From positions 41,754,884-41,818,883 of the forward strand of contig NC_133776.1 of NCBI RefSeq assembly GCF_003597395.2: DNA of 64,000 bases, in the 5' to 3' direction. A model generated the notes under the pieces. That model was given only the letters and a program-made list of their open reading frames with translations, was not told the origin of the DNA and did not search any database. This document shows, in pieces, positions 46,691-58,858 of this stretch (position 1 is the first letter of the stretch; each line of letters opens with the position of its first letter). The stretch is from Chelonoidis abingdonii (lineage: Eukaryota; Chordata; Testudines; Testudinidae). The translations under genes and the position numbers were made by a program.

Positions 46691-49600
46691 CAGAGTGCAT
46701 TACTCTAAGGAATAATCAACAGTTATGCCAACTGGCCAAAGGTGCATCAATCCCAAAGTTTATCAGCTTGAATCTCCTACACTGAAGTGCACAGCAGTAA
46801 GAAATGAACCACTAGAGAGATGACTCAATATGTTGTAAAATGCATATGAATCTGCCACCATTAGTAACAGACAGAGTGAGTACTGTATTTCTAAAAAACT
46901 CCTATAACAGAAAGCTTACTTGTACCATGGTGGTTTACTTATCAGTTGCAATTATCTAATTATGAAATGCCTTAGCTGAGAAAGCTAAAATGAGAAATCA
47001 CCAGGATTTCATCTGCTGTATAACTGGCAGAGGACAAATACCTAACTACACTTAAAGTGGTAAAGTACACACTATGACACCTTTATTTCCTATCCAAAGT
47101 TTAGTTCTCTTGCTGTTACTTCTGCCACATTGGCTCATTTTGGAAGGGGAGTGGAAAGCCACTATACAGAAACTATTAAAGGAAAAACATGACCCACAAA
47201 GGTGAAACAATTATAGTTGGAGAAACTAAGATGCTAATCAGGTTTTAGACATCAAGATTTACAGCACTCAGTTCCTTTCCCACAAATTTCCTACAAACTG
47301 GGTACATGAAAATTAAATTGTGCTACAAGGTTTACATTGTCATTTTCAATAAACATAAAACAAATGGCACTTAATCTAATTGCTTAATCTAATCAGCAAT
47401 TATGTATTGTAGTAGGGAGGATGGGATTTCTACTGGCTTGTAGATTATCAAGACCTGTATTTCTCTTCTCTATAAACAGTCAAATGCTTTCCAGATGTGT
47501 TTAATTTTGGTGATCTATGGTATATGTCCCAGATATCATCATATGTTTGAATAAATGAATATTCAGAACACTAACATTTTCTTTTATTTACTACTAAGAT
47601 TTAATGAACCCTTATTTGAACCGGTGTCAGCTGGTGCCATACATCTTGATATTGATCTCAACATCCATATGACTTTAGAATCACTTGTAGAAATCTAATA
47701 CCTGTGGTACGGGTGGAAGTAAAAAATAAATCTGAGCTATTGACCATGAAAAGGAACATAAGCAGCAATATTAGTTCAGATAACACATTATACAACTGAA
47801 CTGAATTTGCATTAGTAAATTTTGCAGCTTTTTCCAACCTGTGTCTATCCTCAAAATGTCAGAAGAGAAAAATGTAAGTATCTGTCTTAGGGCATTTCTA
47901 ACACCCCATCCCCACAACAGCCAGATGCTATACAAGGAGGCCTCACTTTTGCAGTTTCAGATACTTTTGGGGCCCAATCCTGCTGCTTTTAATAAAGTAA
48001 AACTCTCATCTTAATAACATCAGTGTGAGTTTGGCTAAGTAAGGGTCAGAAGATTGGGTCCATTTTAACACTTGCTGGAAAATGAGGACTTGTGTGGCTT
48101 GATGGCCCAGATCTGTATTTGGAGTATGGGGATATCCCTCAGGCAGCCAGATTATTCAGGGGAGTGCAAAAGAGTAAGAATATTATACTGCCCTTTTAAG
48201 AGGTTATACAACACAGTTCCTACAGCAGGGGGTGGGGATTGGGCACCACATAGCTTCCTGAGTCTGAAGATTGCAGTTTTACCTGTCTTCTAATAGGAGA
48301 TACATGGATGCTCCTTGTATACACTCTCCTCCCTTGTCGTGAACCTGTTCAGGTCTGAGTAGGATCTGGCCTTGAATGAAATATAGTCTCTAGTCCACCC
48401 TAGTCCATCAAAGTGATAAGCCTGAAGGTGAGGGGAAATATATTTAGAGATCTCTAAGGAAATGAAACAGAGAGCCTCTATTAAGAAATATTATATAGTA
48501 CTTTTCATTAATCAACCAGGACAATTATGTAAATTTTAGTGTGTTGTAGAACTAGTTGAAATTTTTTAATCTAAGCATATTTTTGACAAAAAATACTTTT
48601 TCAATCAAAGTGATTCCCCCCCCCACACCTTTTAGGTGGAAAAAAATGGCAACTGAAAAAAAACAAAACAAAAACAATTCAGTAAAAATATTCTGGCTTT
48701 CATAAAGATTTTCTACCTTTGGGTGGAAAAAAATCTAGTTTTGGTTTCAGCAAAAGTGAAATATTTTAATTGAAAATGCTTTTTGAAAACTAAAACATTT
48801 TTGCTTTTTATTAATTAAAAAGAAAAAACTGTAGAAATGTTTAGGGAAAAAATGAAATAATGAAAAAAAAATCCTGTAAAAATACACTGTCATTTTACAA
48901 TCTTTTCCAGTGTTTTGGGCCATTGCTGCAGAAAACTGTAGTGATGTTTTGCATGTGTGTGAGTTTTATAAAGGAATATCCAGTTCTCACCGAAATTTTG
49001 TAAAAATGACCCTCCTGATCATTTGAATGAAAAATGCTTCATAACCCGCTAAAATGATTAACCTAAAATAAGTACATTTTAGTGTATAGACTACAATTTG
49101 GTAAAACCAATATAGAGATAGCACAGGCTCTGCTTTCACTCATCTTACTTCTATAAATTAGACATATTTACAATATCGAATATAAATTTATTTGTTTGCT
49201 CCTTGTGTAATCTACCAGTATGATCTGAATAGATTTGCATCCAATAAACAAAATATAAATATTTAATGAATGTTCATATATTTTCAAGTTATGAATGTTA
49301 CAAAATAATTAGACTATTAATATTGTAAATTGCTGTTTTCAAACACAAAAATGGTGAAAATTACTGACAAAAGTTGATTTTTAATTTTTCAATATAATTT
49401 TAATTTTGAGATTGATTTTAAATCTCTAATTTAAAGCTGTCTGAGCAGAAAGCTTTGTTTAGTTGTGGGCTGAAAAGAACCACAAATGAAAGGCCTGCTT
49501 CATATTATTGGGGGAAAAAAGGAATTATGCCTTTTTACCAGATTTCCTTATATCATACTCTGGAAGGAAGAAAACAATATATATATTTTAATAATGAGTT

Positions 49601-49750
49601 GTTTGTACATACGCCATCTACAATGCAAAACAGTGAGTGGCCTAAAAGATATCTTGCTATTCAAAAAAATTAGTGAGATTTAAAAATAAATTAGAGGACC
49701 AATCCGGCTGTTCTTACACCCTCAAGTAAATGGGACTGTAACACATGGGA
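46691..49750. other. Intergenic DNA without a recognisable gene
   Basis: Very AT-rich, especially 48490-49460. Short poly-A and poly-T runs. No coding or RNA feature supported. Confidence 0.6.
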
Positions 49751-49758
49751 AAAGTTCT

Positions 49759-50048
49759 GTACTGCCAACACCAAGCATTCAAAAATCATGAGTCAGGCTC
49801 CCCAAAATCGTGAGGTCAATCTAAAAACCATGATTTTACATAAATAAATAAATAAATTTGGGACTGTCTTCATTTACCTTCTAATTTTTTAAGCTTGTAG
49901 GGCCCACTTGAGTCACTTTTTTTGCAACCATAAGAGCTAGAACTTTGATTGTTTAAAAAAATGAAAGCTGAGATTTTCTGTATTCACATTACTGTAAGAG
50001 CTGGGACTTTAAGAAATATACCAAGTAGCGAGAGAGCTGGCAACCCTG
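49759..50048 (-). mobile_element. hAT-like MITE with 8-bp target duplication
   Basis: Ends GTACTGCCAACACC (left) and GAGCTGGCAACCCTG (right) form inverted repeats of the CAGGGTTGCCAAC type. The flanks AAAGTTCT (49751-49758) and AAAGTTAT (50049-50056) are an 8-bp duplication with one mismatch, diagnostic of hAT elements. The body holds recurring ATCATGA / ATCGTGAGG / CCATGATTTT words. Non-coding, 290 bp. Confidence 0.85.
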
Positions 50049-50056
50049 AAAGTTAT

Positions 50057-51542
50057 CCATATGAACCCAGGGTGAGTAAGGGTTGCCCCCTGCAGGATTA
50101 AGTGCCATTTCTGTGCATGGAGCCTATCAAAGAAAACATTTACACACATACATTTTTGTTCAGTTACACTCCATACTGTATGCTACTGAGCTTCTTGTGG
50201 GCACACAGGAGAAGATAGGGGATGACTCACTACGAAAGCAAAATCCAACAAACAAAAATCTAAAGAAAGAGAGGGTTGCAAACAGAGGTGAAAATTCACA
50301 GGGCAGAATTCACTGTGACGCCTGTTGGTTTGTCTGTTATACATTAAATCGTTACCCTAGGGAAGTGCTTACCTCATTTGTTATTCACGTCTTTTTGAAG
50401 ATGCAAAGTATGTTTTAAAGGAGGGAGGAAAAAGAAAAACGATCTTAACCAGCATATTTTCGTGTACTTTTTCTTTCTGACAGTTTAGGAAAAAATATGC
50501 CTGCGTTAAAACTAATGTTTGCTCAAGCTCTAATTGTTCTTTTACTTCTTTTGGTTCAAGTGGATTTTTTTTTTCCTTGTTCCTGTGTAATTTTATAGAC
50601 CCCCCTTTTTTTAAAATTAAAGGGTTCAGGAAAGAGGAGAAAAGGACAGTTGTAAAGGTGCAAGGAGAACTGGAGAGTCTTGGTTATGTCAGTTTTTTCC
50701 TGTGCCACTGTTTGGTTAGTAAAAGTATAGCAAAAATGAGGGACGATATTTTTATAGAAATAAGCCAGACAATTCCAGTAGACATCATTTAATCAGTCTT
50801 TCTACAGGCAGAGGGAACATTTCGCCAAGCTTTATTTCATTTTCTGATGCAAAATATAAGTACCTTTGTCTAAGTTCCAACCAGAGGCAACTGGTTAACT
50901 GGGGTTCATTGTTTTCTGTTCTGCCAATAAGATACTGCATCAAGATAATGATTTACAATGCAGATTACAAAAACCTGATTTTGCAGCAAGTTACTGAATC
51001 TGTGGCTAACGATCCAGCCCACAGGTTTCAGCTAATCAGTTGAATTAGAATTTTGTTTCACATAAAGATAACATTACTTAATCTGTGGGCAAGAAGATTT
51101 TTGAAAGTTAACAAGAAAGATTTCATTTTCTGCGGGGTTTTCATGATAGTAGTCAGGTTTCAATAGGTGGACTGGATAAAGGATTTTATCTGGCAAGGTT
51201 CATGACACATTAGCAGAGAATTGTATTACCCATTCCTATTCTCACATACACCCTACATGTGGTCTTAAATATCGTTCATGTGTAGCATGCAAATTATGTC
51301 TAAGAAGGCAAAAAAAAAAAAAAAAAAAAACAAGATGTGGTAAATGGCTTCAGCGACACCTGTAGCAGTAAACCTCTGCTCTTATTTGAAGGCAGATTTT
51401 TTTTAGACACACAATAAAATGAAGCCAAATGGCAACAGCATTATTAGGACCTACAGAAATAATTGTCATAACAAGCTGAAATCTCTCCTATATGAAAAAA
51501 TAGCAAAGGCAAAACCTCTATGGATTGAGTGACAGGACTTTT
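50057..51542. other. 3' flank of CLSTN2, no separate gene seen
   Basis: Downstream of the calsyntenin gene on its strand. It may include more 3' UTR if a distal polyadenylation site is used, but I cannot show this. ORFs here are short and unsupported. Confidence 0.45.
51310..51330. repeat. A21 homopolymer
   Basis: Twenty-one consecutive A. No SINE or processed-gene body is evident immediately upstream. Length is likely variable and error-prone. Confidence 0.9.
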
Positions 51543-51545
51543 ATT
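51540..51545 (-). terminator. CLSTN2: Candidate polyadenylation signal for CLSTN2
   Basis: TTTATT on the plus strand reads AATAAA on the gene strand, about 300 bases after the stop codon, with surrounding gene-strand text CCAATAAAAGTCC. It is the nearest canonical hexamer I noted in a plausible position. Vertebrate 3' UTRs are often much longer, so this may not be the main site. Confidence 0.35.
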
Positions 51546-51842
51546 GGATTATTTGGAACAGAAACTGGAAATTGAGGGAATAAATTGACAGACCAAGCTC
51601 CAGACTAGTGTCATTACCATAGAGGACATTAAAGTTGGTACCCTGTATTTCACAAGGCATTGTAAGGAAAGGGACAATTCTATCATAGCAACTGATACAA
51701 CTATATCAATTTGGGCAATAGAACTATATCTATTTTAGGCAATAAATTCAAATCCTGTCAGTTAATTCATAGCCAGAGATTAACTTGACTCAGAAATAAA
51801 TTGTATTGATGTTTACAAAAGGAGCAATTGGACTGGCAGGTT

Positions 51843-52046
51843 CTAGTAAGGGAGTGCTGAATCATCCCACTCCAACTGCTGTTGCCTGGTGGCATTCTGT
51901 TTGTCTCCCTCATTTCCAATTTCTTCTTCCTCCTCCTCTTCCTCCTCTTCTTCACTTTCACCTGATTCATCACTGGTCGTATCTTCCTCCTCCTCTTCCA
52001 CTTCCTCCTCACTCTCCTCTTCTACGTGATGAGGCTCTTCATATTT
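51843..52046 (-). CDS. CLSTN2: Calsyntenin-2, last coding exon (cytoplasmic tail)
   Basis: This exon encodes 67 residues and a TAG stop. It starts KYEEPHHVEE, completing the NPMEKYEE stretch, passes through a long acidic tract with an unbroken run of eleven Glu, and ends QLEWDDSALPY. The final WDDS is the second kinesin light chain-binding motif of calsyntenins; the upstream NPME region is the known X11/Mint-binding area. The acceptor TCTAACATAATGTAG has a good branch-like TCTAAC but a weak pyrimidine tract; phase 0. The acidic part is a GAG/GAA repeat that could vary in length. The ending WDDS-LPY and MEK rather than MET favour CLSTN2 over CLSTN1, although NATRQQQLEWDDS is also CLSTN1-like. 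Confidence 0.92.
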   Translation of the reverse strand, partial: KYEEPHHVEEESEEEVEEEEEDTTSDESGESEEEEEEEEEEEIGNEGDKQNATRQQQLEWDDSALPY

Positions 52047-52574
52047 CTACATTATGTTAGAAAATACAGAGAAGGAAAAGGACTTGTTATTAACCTAGCT
52101 AGGGGAACATAGAGCAACTGAACCAATAAATTAACACCTACTGTAACACCCATAAAAATGGATTGCTTCAGAAACTAATTGCTAATGTATTGAGAAAGCG
52201 CAATTTACATGGCTATTTGGTTATTAGGGGATATACAGAGTAGAGTAAAGTAGCAGGTAAATTCTAAAGCTTGAAGCTATTGTAAAAAAAAAAATGAAAT
52301 ATTGGTAAATGACTCATTGCTTAGCAAAGCTACCCATGGTTAGCTCATTTAACTTTTGATGATGTGTCAGTTTCTCTAGACAGGTGTTCAATTTTGTTGC
52401 TCATTTCTGAACCTCTGCTCTGGATTGCCCCTTGCCTTCAGTTTGTCAGTATTTGATACCAGCACATTTTAAAATGGATGAATTGCATTGTTGTAGGTGC
52501 TTTAAATTGCAAGTGTCTATGCTAGGCAGGAAATGATAGGGCAATGCTCCTTTCCCCCTTAAGCCAATTCTTCC

Positions 52575-52725
52575 CCATCCCATCAAATAACGATAATATA
52601 CAGGATGACAAATAAAATAACAACAATAATAAAAAGCATAATAATAATTATTATTATTTGTATGTGCTAGATGCTGTACATACACATAGTAAGAGACAGA
52701 CCCTGCCTTGAAGAGTGATCAAACA
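52575..52725 (-). repeat. Old dispersed repeat in CLSTN2 intron, with AAT/TAT run
   Basis: ATAATAATTATTATTATTTG then GTGCTAGATGCTGTACATAC and GACAGACCCTGCCTTGAAGA matches the family at 18478-18600 in reverse. It lies in the last intron. Confidence 0.6.
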
Positions 52726-52843
52726 AAGTAGAAATTTAAATAAATCCATCTTTAAAGTGTTTTTAAAAAACAGTAACTAAGCAAGCTACCACCCAAAATA
52801 CTAACTCCTGGAAGTGCCATGGCAATCCAGCTTTTTTGCGTAC

Positions 52844-53028
52844 CTCCATGGGGTTGACAGTAATGGTTAGAGCAGAATCATCCCAATCCATTTCATTTTC
52901 TTTACTTCCTTCATTTTCCATAGAGCTGTGCTGATGAGAAGTCCGAATTCTGTAGATGCCCAAGGCTATGATGAAGACTAGTATGCTGACACAGATTATT
53001 ATAACAATAGTAGCTACGCTTGGAACAA
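52844..53028 (-). CDS. CLSTN2: Calsyntenin-2, transmembrane exon
   Basis: Encodes the single-pass membrane segment (VPSVATIVIIICVSILVF followed by IIALGIY), the basic stop-transfer RIRTSHQHS, then the first kinesin-binding motif in NEMDWDDSALTITVNPME. Flanked by ...TTTTTTCAG and GTACGC; enters in phase 1 and leaves in phase 0. Calsyntenins are type I membrane proteins of the secretory path and postsynaptic membrane whose tails dock kinesin-1. The IYRIR..HQH text after the membrane segment is what I expect of CLSTN2. An ATG lies upstream in the intron but is not a start. Confidence 0.94.
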
Positions 53029-53639
53029 CTGAAAAAAATAACGGAATCATTTTTCTACAGATTTACCTACACACCACTAAATACATTCTTTCCTTCTCTG
53101 TTCTTTCCTTATGCTGAGATTCTGCAACCTGCACGTTACTCATAATATTTCCTATAATTACATTGAGTGGTGGCAAATGGTATGAACAATGCAGAACAAC
53201 TCAAAGTCATACCAACTGTCTATTGATGCCAGAAGGTTAAATTGTCCTTCATCCATATTGTTCCTTTCTGCTAAGAGACAAATATTCCCAGATATTCCCA
53301 GGAACACAATTAGAGAATTAACTTCATTTGTGAAAATAACTGATGTCTGGAATTCTGCCATTTGCCAGTTTTAATTTTTCAACTTTCTGGTCTCTGTATA
53401 TTTTTTTTAAACAAAATCTGGGCACACACTTCCAGTAGTGTATTTTTTAACTAAAGCGCAACTCCTCACGAAGACAGAGGAGGACAATTGTTGCTTTCTC
53501 TTACACCTGTGCAATGACTTTTTTTGGGTAGCAGGGTATAAGCGCGGATTCTATGTCTTCATTGGTTGACTGAACTGAATCACAACAGAAACACAGACAC
53601 CACCTAAAGTATTATGAGCAATTTCTGTATAGTTAATAC

Positions 53640-53763
53640 CTGAGCCATGAATGCTGTTTATGCTTTCCTCTGGGTGATGGATAGACTGGAGAAACTGTGG
53701 TTGTATTGCCATGTGATTTACGTGCTCCATAAAATTAGAGTTGGAGTTGCGTAGGATATTAAC
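53640..53763 (-). CDS. CLSTN2: Calsyntenin-2, juxtamembrane extracellular exon
   Basis: Codes for VNILRNSNSNFMEHVNHMAI through QFLQSIHHPEESINSIHGS, 41 codons plus one base, between a TTTTGTTATTCCAG acceptor and GTATTA donor (phase 0 in, 1 out). Histidine-rich, no cysteine. In calsyntenins this linker just outside the membrane is where ectodomain shedding occurs. Continuing past the donor gives an open NYT sequon, but the phase-matched junction to the next exon shows that this is intron. Confidence 0.88.
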
Positions 53764-56700
53764 CTGGAATAACAAAAGAAAAAGAAGTGATACTACAAAG
53801 TGCTGTAAATTCCAATACCATGCCTTCTGGTGTCTGAAACTGTGCTGCGAAGTTCATCAGACAAGAATATTATATAGATCTCAGTAAAAGATGCAAGTTC
53901 ATTTTGTAGGCACTGGAGACAAGATCAAGAGTCTCCCAAGCCAGTTAACCTATCCTGGGTTATTGTATGGCTTGGCTGGGCCACTTTCTTATTGGTAGGT
54001 CTTGAACAGACTGGAAGAATAAAGATGCTGTCTCTCTCTTCTTTACCTGTATGAACCAGCTCTCTCTCTCTTTGTTCATCTTTCTATCATAAGTTACATG
54101 CACTATTGAAGTCACTAAGAGTTTTATCATTGTCTTTAACAGGAGCAGGTCTGGACATTTGTAGAGCCCTGATGCCATCTGCTCAGACCAAATATTTCCC
54201 TCTTCATCCAATTTCTCTATGCATATTGTCACTTCCTTTTTTATGCTACTATAAGATGCATTTTCTTAGCAAGTTGTGGTTTCAAAACTTCAGATAAAAT
54301 AGATGTCAGTCTAGATCTAGTTTTGTGGCTGAAGCCCATATTTAGTAACTGCTTGCTTTTATTCATTTTTCTCTAGGTTCACTTCTTACTTAGCTATCTT
54401 TAGGATGTCTGTTTTAAATAAAGTTCACTCGGAAAAATGACCATGTAAAAATGGCACCCAGTTATTCAGGCTGTTCCCTGAATGTATTCAGTTTTATATC
54501 TACTGACATTAGTGACTGATACATTTTATTACTCTTGCTTCTGTTAACACAATACAGCCATGCCAGCTGTGGGAGAGTGGGCTGAATTCTATTTTGGCTC
54601 ATGTATTAGCATAATTGTTAATTAAGTTGCAAAGGCATGGTCAAATTCAGCCTTCATTTATTACAGGTAATGGGGTTAGGCACAGAAGAAACTGTAGAGA
54701 ATCTGGCCTAGAAAATCTTTATGGAGATGATCAATGAGCCAGGAGAACAAAGTTTAATTTTCAAAACCCGGGTTACATTCACAGGGCCAGCAATTAGACT
54801 CAACATTTTGACTTGTAAACCAAGACAAATTGTTCTGAAAATCATTGAGACCCCAACACAGAATTTTCCAATGACATATTTAAAGCTAATTTCCACAGTG
54901 CAACTGCACTTGAAAAGTGTCCAGACGAAAACCTAAATAATCACCAACATGGTGCTCAAGAAAGTGTTTCACAAATGTAAGTATTCATGGCAGTCCATGA
55001 TACTTGTCTTCCTCTTTCTTGCCTGAAAATGAGATATGAGCCCAAGTTAACAATTTTTCAACACTGAGTAGGATGAGCAATATATCCAAATATTGATTAT
55101 ATGTTCCATTTAGCCATGGCAAATAGCATCCTTTGTAGTAAGTCCCCAGGTTTTAGAAAGAACAAAGATTTTTCTCACATGACAGCACATGTTGTACATG
55201 AAAAATTCTATCTGTTTCCTCCCAGAGAACACACTTCTGTAAAGGTTCCTTCAAAGGAAGGAAGGAAAGAATGAATGTAATTCATAGCACAAAGCAACTT
55301 CGCTAATCCCTTCTTTTCTCATAGTCCATATAAATACCAATAATAGGTCAGGAGGAAAGCTGAGAAAGGAAAGCAAAAGGCAGAGCAAAGGTGACAGGAA
55401 TTTGTTTTTTTTCCAGCCCTCATGCATGCATTTAAAAAAAATTAATTCACTAATTTATTTTTAAGGACCTAATTATAGGATTTCTGGGCCTGGTCCTCTA
55501 CTGATTTGCAGTATGTCCAGTGATTTACACCTGTGCAAACTGGATATAAAATGTTATCAATGCCAAAAAAGTCACTCTGCAACAAGATGCACTCACCCTT
55601 TAATGAAACTACAGGCTCAACACAACATACTTCTACTTTTATCCCCAGAACAAGAGAATTCTGGGAAAGGAAGCACCGAGATGAATTCTGGGAATTGTAA
55701 TTTGGACAGAATATAACAGGCAGTCTTTCCACACTCAGTGTGAGAAAGAGATATGGAGCGAGGCAGGGAGGGTAGCATGCTGGGGAGATTCAGCAGAAAT
55801 TGGTGAAACTAGCAGTTTAGAAGGGGCGATGGAAGCAGTCTAAAAGAGGTGGGTGGATAAAAGCATAAAGAACCCAAGGGAGATAGGAGTTCTGTGACTT
55901 TTGCAAAGAGACTTGAGGTGGACAGAGGCAGAGGATGATACTCAAGGGTTATGAAGTACACACAGAGGGGTACTATTACAAATATCCAGGTCCCAGCTGG
56001 AAAATCAAGGGATTACCAGAGTGAAAGAAGAGGCTGTGGGCAAAGGGAATATACAAAGAACAGGGCACTAACCGATTGATAACTTACTGATTTGGAGCCC
56101 ACCACTGTAGCTTCCAGACAGTGAGAGCACTCCCTGGCTTCAGTTCCCTGCAACGTGAGAGGGGAAGAATGGTAGACTCTCAAAGAAGGCCTGTGGCTCA
56201 AAAGGAGAGGCTGGATGAAGTCTACTACATTCCAGAGAATGGAAAGATGGACAGAAAAGCTCATGACCCAGAAATAGGACTGCGTGGAGCTTTTGTGTTG
56301 GTTTTTAATTTGGACTCTTGTTTGGGACTTCAGTTACCTCAGGAGATATGGAATCTTTCTGAGTTAGCTGGAGGACTTAATTTAATCATTGTACCAGCTC
56401 AGAGAGAAACTGAGGCATGGCTAGGAAAGGGAAACAGATGCAGTAACCACAATTATAATAGGATACCTCTGACCAAAAACACCAGTCCTTATTGTGTTCC
56501 TCCCTCCCCTCAAAAGCCTGAATAAATATGCCTTGTAGAGTGACCTAAAGGGAAACAAATATGGGCTACTTCAGATGAACGGTGGGTGTTAGTTGCAATT
56601 TAAGGCCCCTTATGAAAAATATCAGATAGATCCCTTTCATTTATACTGTGTGCGCTCCAGCTCTTTAATCTCCACTGACCAACTGTAGCTCTATTGTGCA

Positions 56701-56769
56701 AGAAGAGAGGCAGTCTCATGCCATTCAAGATCAATGTCAATACTTTAATTTCCTTCCAGAAACCAAGAG

Positions 56770-57106
56770 ATATCTATTGCAAATCATGGTGCAGAATTAT
56801 CCTGTGCACTAGCTTTGCCTCCAGTTTCGCTGAAGGTGTAGCTCCAATGCTGACTGTATTGCAGTAATCCAATCTTGAGATGATATGGCCATGGATAACC
56901 ACAAAGTCTGTCTCCCACCAGTAAGGGCACATTCTCCTGACCAAGTTGAAAAACGACCTTGCTAGACATGTTATATTGCTGTTTAGCAGCAGCTGGGGAT
57001 CCAGTAATTCCCGCAAATTCCAAATTCTATTTAAAAAAAATAGGCATACAACATGAATAAGAAGGCCAGGTATAATCCTTGTTCTAACGTCCAACAGCTT
57101 CCCCAA
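56770..57106 (-). repeat. L2/CR1-group LINE reverse transcriptase fragment
   Basis: One open frame contains ARSFFNLVRRMCPY, FVVIHGHIISRLDYCNTVSI and AKLVHRIIL. SRLDYCN preceded by V.H..I and followed by G and a LVH/LVQ block is the thumb-region signature of L2/CR1 LINEs. Ends are ragged; in the CLSTN2 intron, same strand as the gene. Not part of the host protein. Confidence 0.65.
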
Positions 57107-58506
57107 CCTACCAATAGTAACTCAGTTAGCTGGCTGTTACCCATGCTCCTTTGGCAGAGGATGCGACAGTCAAGAGCTGCTGCTGTTCTTAACTGAGAAT
57201 CTGGATGCATGGAGAGGTGAAATGTTCAGGAAGCAGCACAGATATGCTTAAAGAGAAGTGTTGAAGCAGTTCAGTGTCTGTGAGAAAAGCACTTGAGAAG
57301 CTCTTGAGAAGCTTTTGAGAAGAGGTGAAGCTGTAAACTCAGCCAGACTTGATAAAAGGAGAAAAACAGAATATAAGCACAGCAGCAGCCAGAATTTGCC
57401 ACATTTTCTAAATGCAGGATTTCATAAGAGCTTAAAAATTAAAAAGAAACTATGCCAATTTTGCCATGAGCTGAAATAAATGAAGTTCTCCATGGCATTA
57501 AAACAGCCATACAAAGGAGACACTGGAGAACCATGTAACTGGTTGATTAGATGAACACATGGGAGCATCCTGCAGCATATTCTGCCATAGCAACCCACTG
57601 TCAGGCTAAACAGGCATTCAGAATTTCAATAGAGAGGACCCATTCCAAAGACATAAGGAAGAGAATGGGACAGTCATTCCACGAAATGGGAGATAAGCAG
57701 TGAGCGGAAATGATTTCAAGTGTACAGCTCTTCTGGAATTACTCCCAGCTGTTGCCCCAGTCAGTCTGGGTGACAGTGGAGCAAACAACCGGTCAGTCAC
57801 CAGCTGAACAGCTCACTTATGTGTGAATTAAGTGTCTCTAGGTCCAGTTTTGGTATGCAACCTCCAACTCCATAGCTGAAATTTTTGCTAGTAATTTTGA
57901 CTCCCTAATCAGTTGTGGGCACAATTTGTTCCATTTCTACATTTAACAGATTTATGGGTCCAAAAGCAGGAGCAACTGTTTGTAGGTGAAAAAATATGTA
58001 CTCAAAACTGGAATGAATTATTTTTAAAGTATTGACCTTTGCCATAATACTGTCTATTTTATAGGTATAATTTGAGATCCTAATGTGGGAAAACAAAAAT
58101 GGAAATACCCAGCCCTGGAACAGCTATGAATTACATCTGTAACTGTCTAACAAAGATGTATCTTTCAAAGTGCATGAAGTCAAAACCCAAAGGTTCAAAA
58201 AATATGCATTTTAGAAGGGGAAAGGATCAAATAGAGTGAACTGGTCCAATGCAGCTGCTAGTGTAATTCATATTATCTCTATTAAAACAGATTTTGAGTT
58301 ATTAAAATGCAATATTTTTGTTGGCAGGATTGGACTTCTGTGAAATTCATACCAAGGACTACTGCCTCCATTTGTAGTAGATAAACCTGGATGTACATGT
58401 GAGCAGAACCTATTCTACAATCTTATTAACCCAATTCCAGTTCCTAATGAACAGGTAGCCATATATGTTACAAGTCGCCATATCAGATTGGAGCTGAGGT
58501 TCAGCG

Positions 58507-58578
58507 GGCCTTATATTCAGATTCTAGCAATCTCTAACACCTGGCCTTATATTCAGACTCTAGCAATCTCTAATACCT
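58507..58578. repeat. 36-bp unit in two tandem copies
   Basis: GGCCTTATATTCAGATTCTA and the following AGCAATCTCTAACACCT-type stretch is repeated immediately with two substitutions. Confidence 0.9.
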
Positions 58579-58858
58579 GATCAAAACATGCAGAAAAGCA
58601 CCACCACAATTGGCACCTGGGTTCGGACTAAGGACAATTAAATTAGCACAGAAAATGAGCAAAATTGTGAAGGTCTGGCTTGAGCCTCATTCCTGGGATA
58701 AGGTAAGGAGGCTTGCACTGCCCCAGCCTATACTGCGCTTGCTTTGTGCCTCTACAGAGAACTTAAGCCCTGAGATATCAATCTGGCATATTATACCGGC
58801 ATGGACTTCACTTTAAAGAAAAAAATTGTAAACTAGAACAGATGCTGGTGGTGTTGAG

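Larger units (their letters stand above)
53764..58858 (-). other. CLSTN2: CLSTN2 intron, left part, no additional exon seen
   Basis: Exons before and after splice directly in phase 0, so no exon is required here. Apart from a LINE fragment (56770-57106) and a 36-bp duplication there is only AT-rich intron sequence and CT-rich runs near 54050-54075. Confidence 0.65.

Noticed and set aside
53029..53050. ATG just before the membrane exon as an alternative start
   Set aside because: It lies in the intron's acceptor region; phase continuity with upstream exons shows the exon starts at 53028.
53551..53639. Extension of the CLSTN2 juxtamembrane exon past GTATTA (would add an NYT glycosylation site)
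   Set aside because: The phase 1 donor at 53640 joins in frame to the membrane exon, whereas reading through leads away from the membrane segment.
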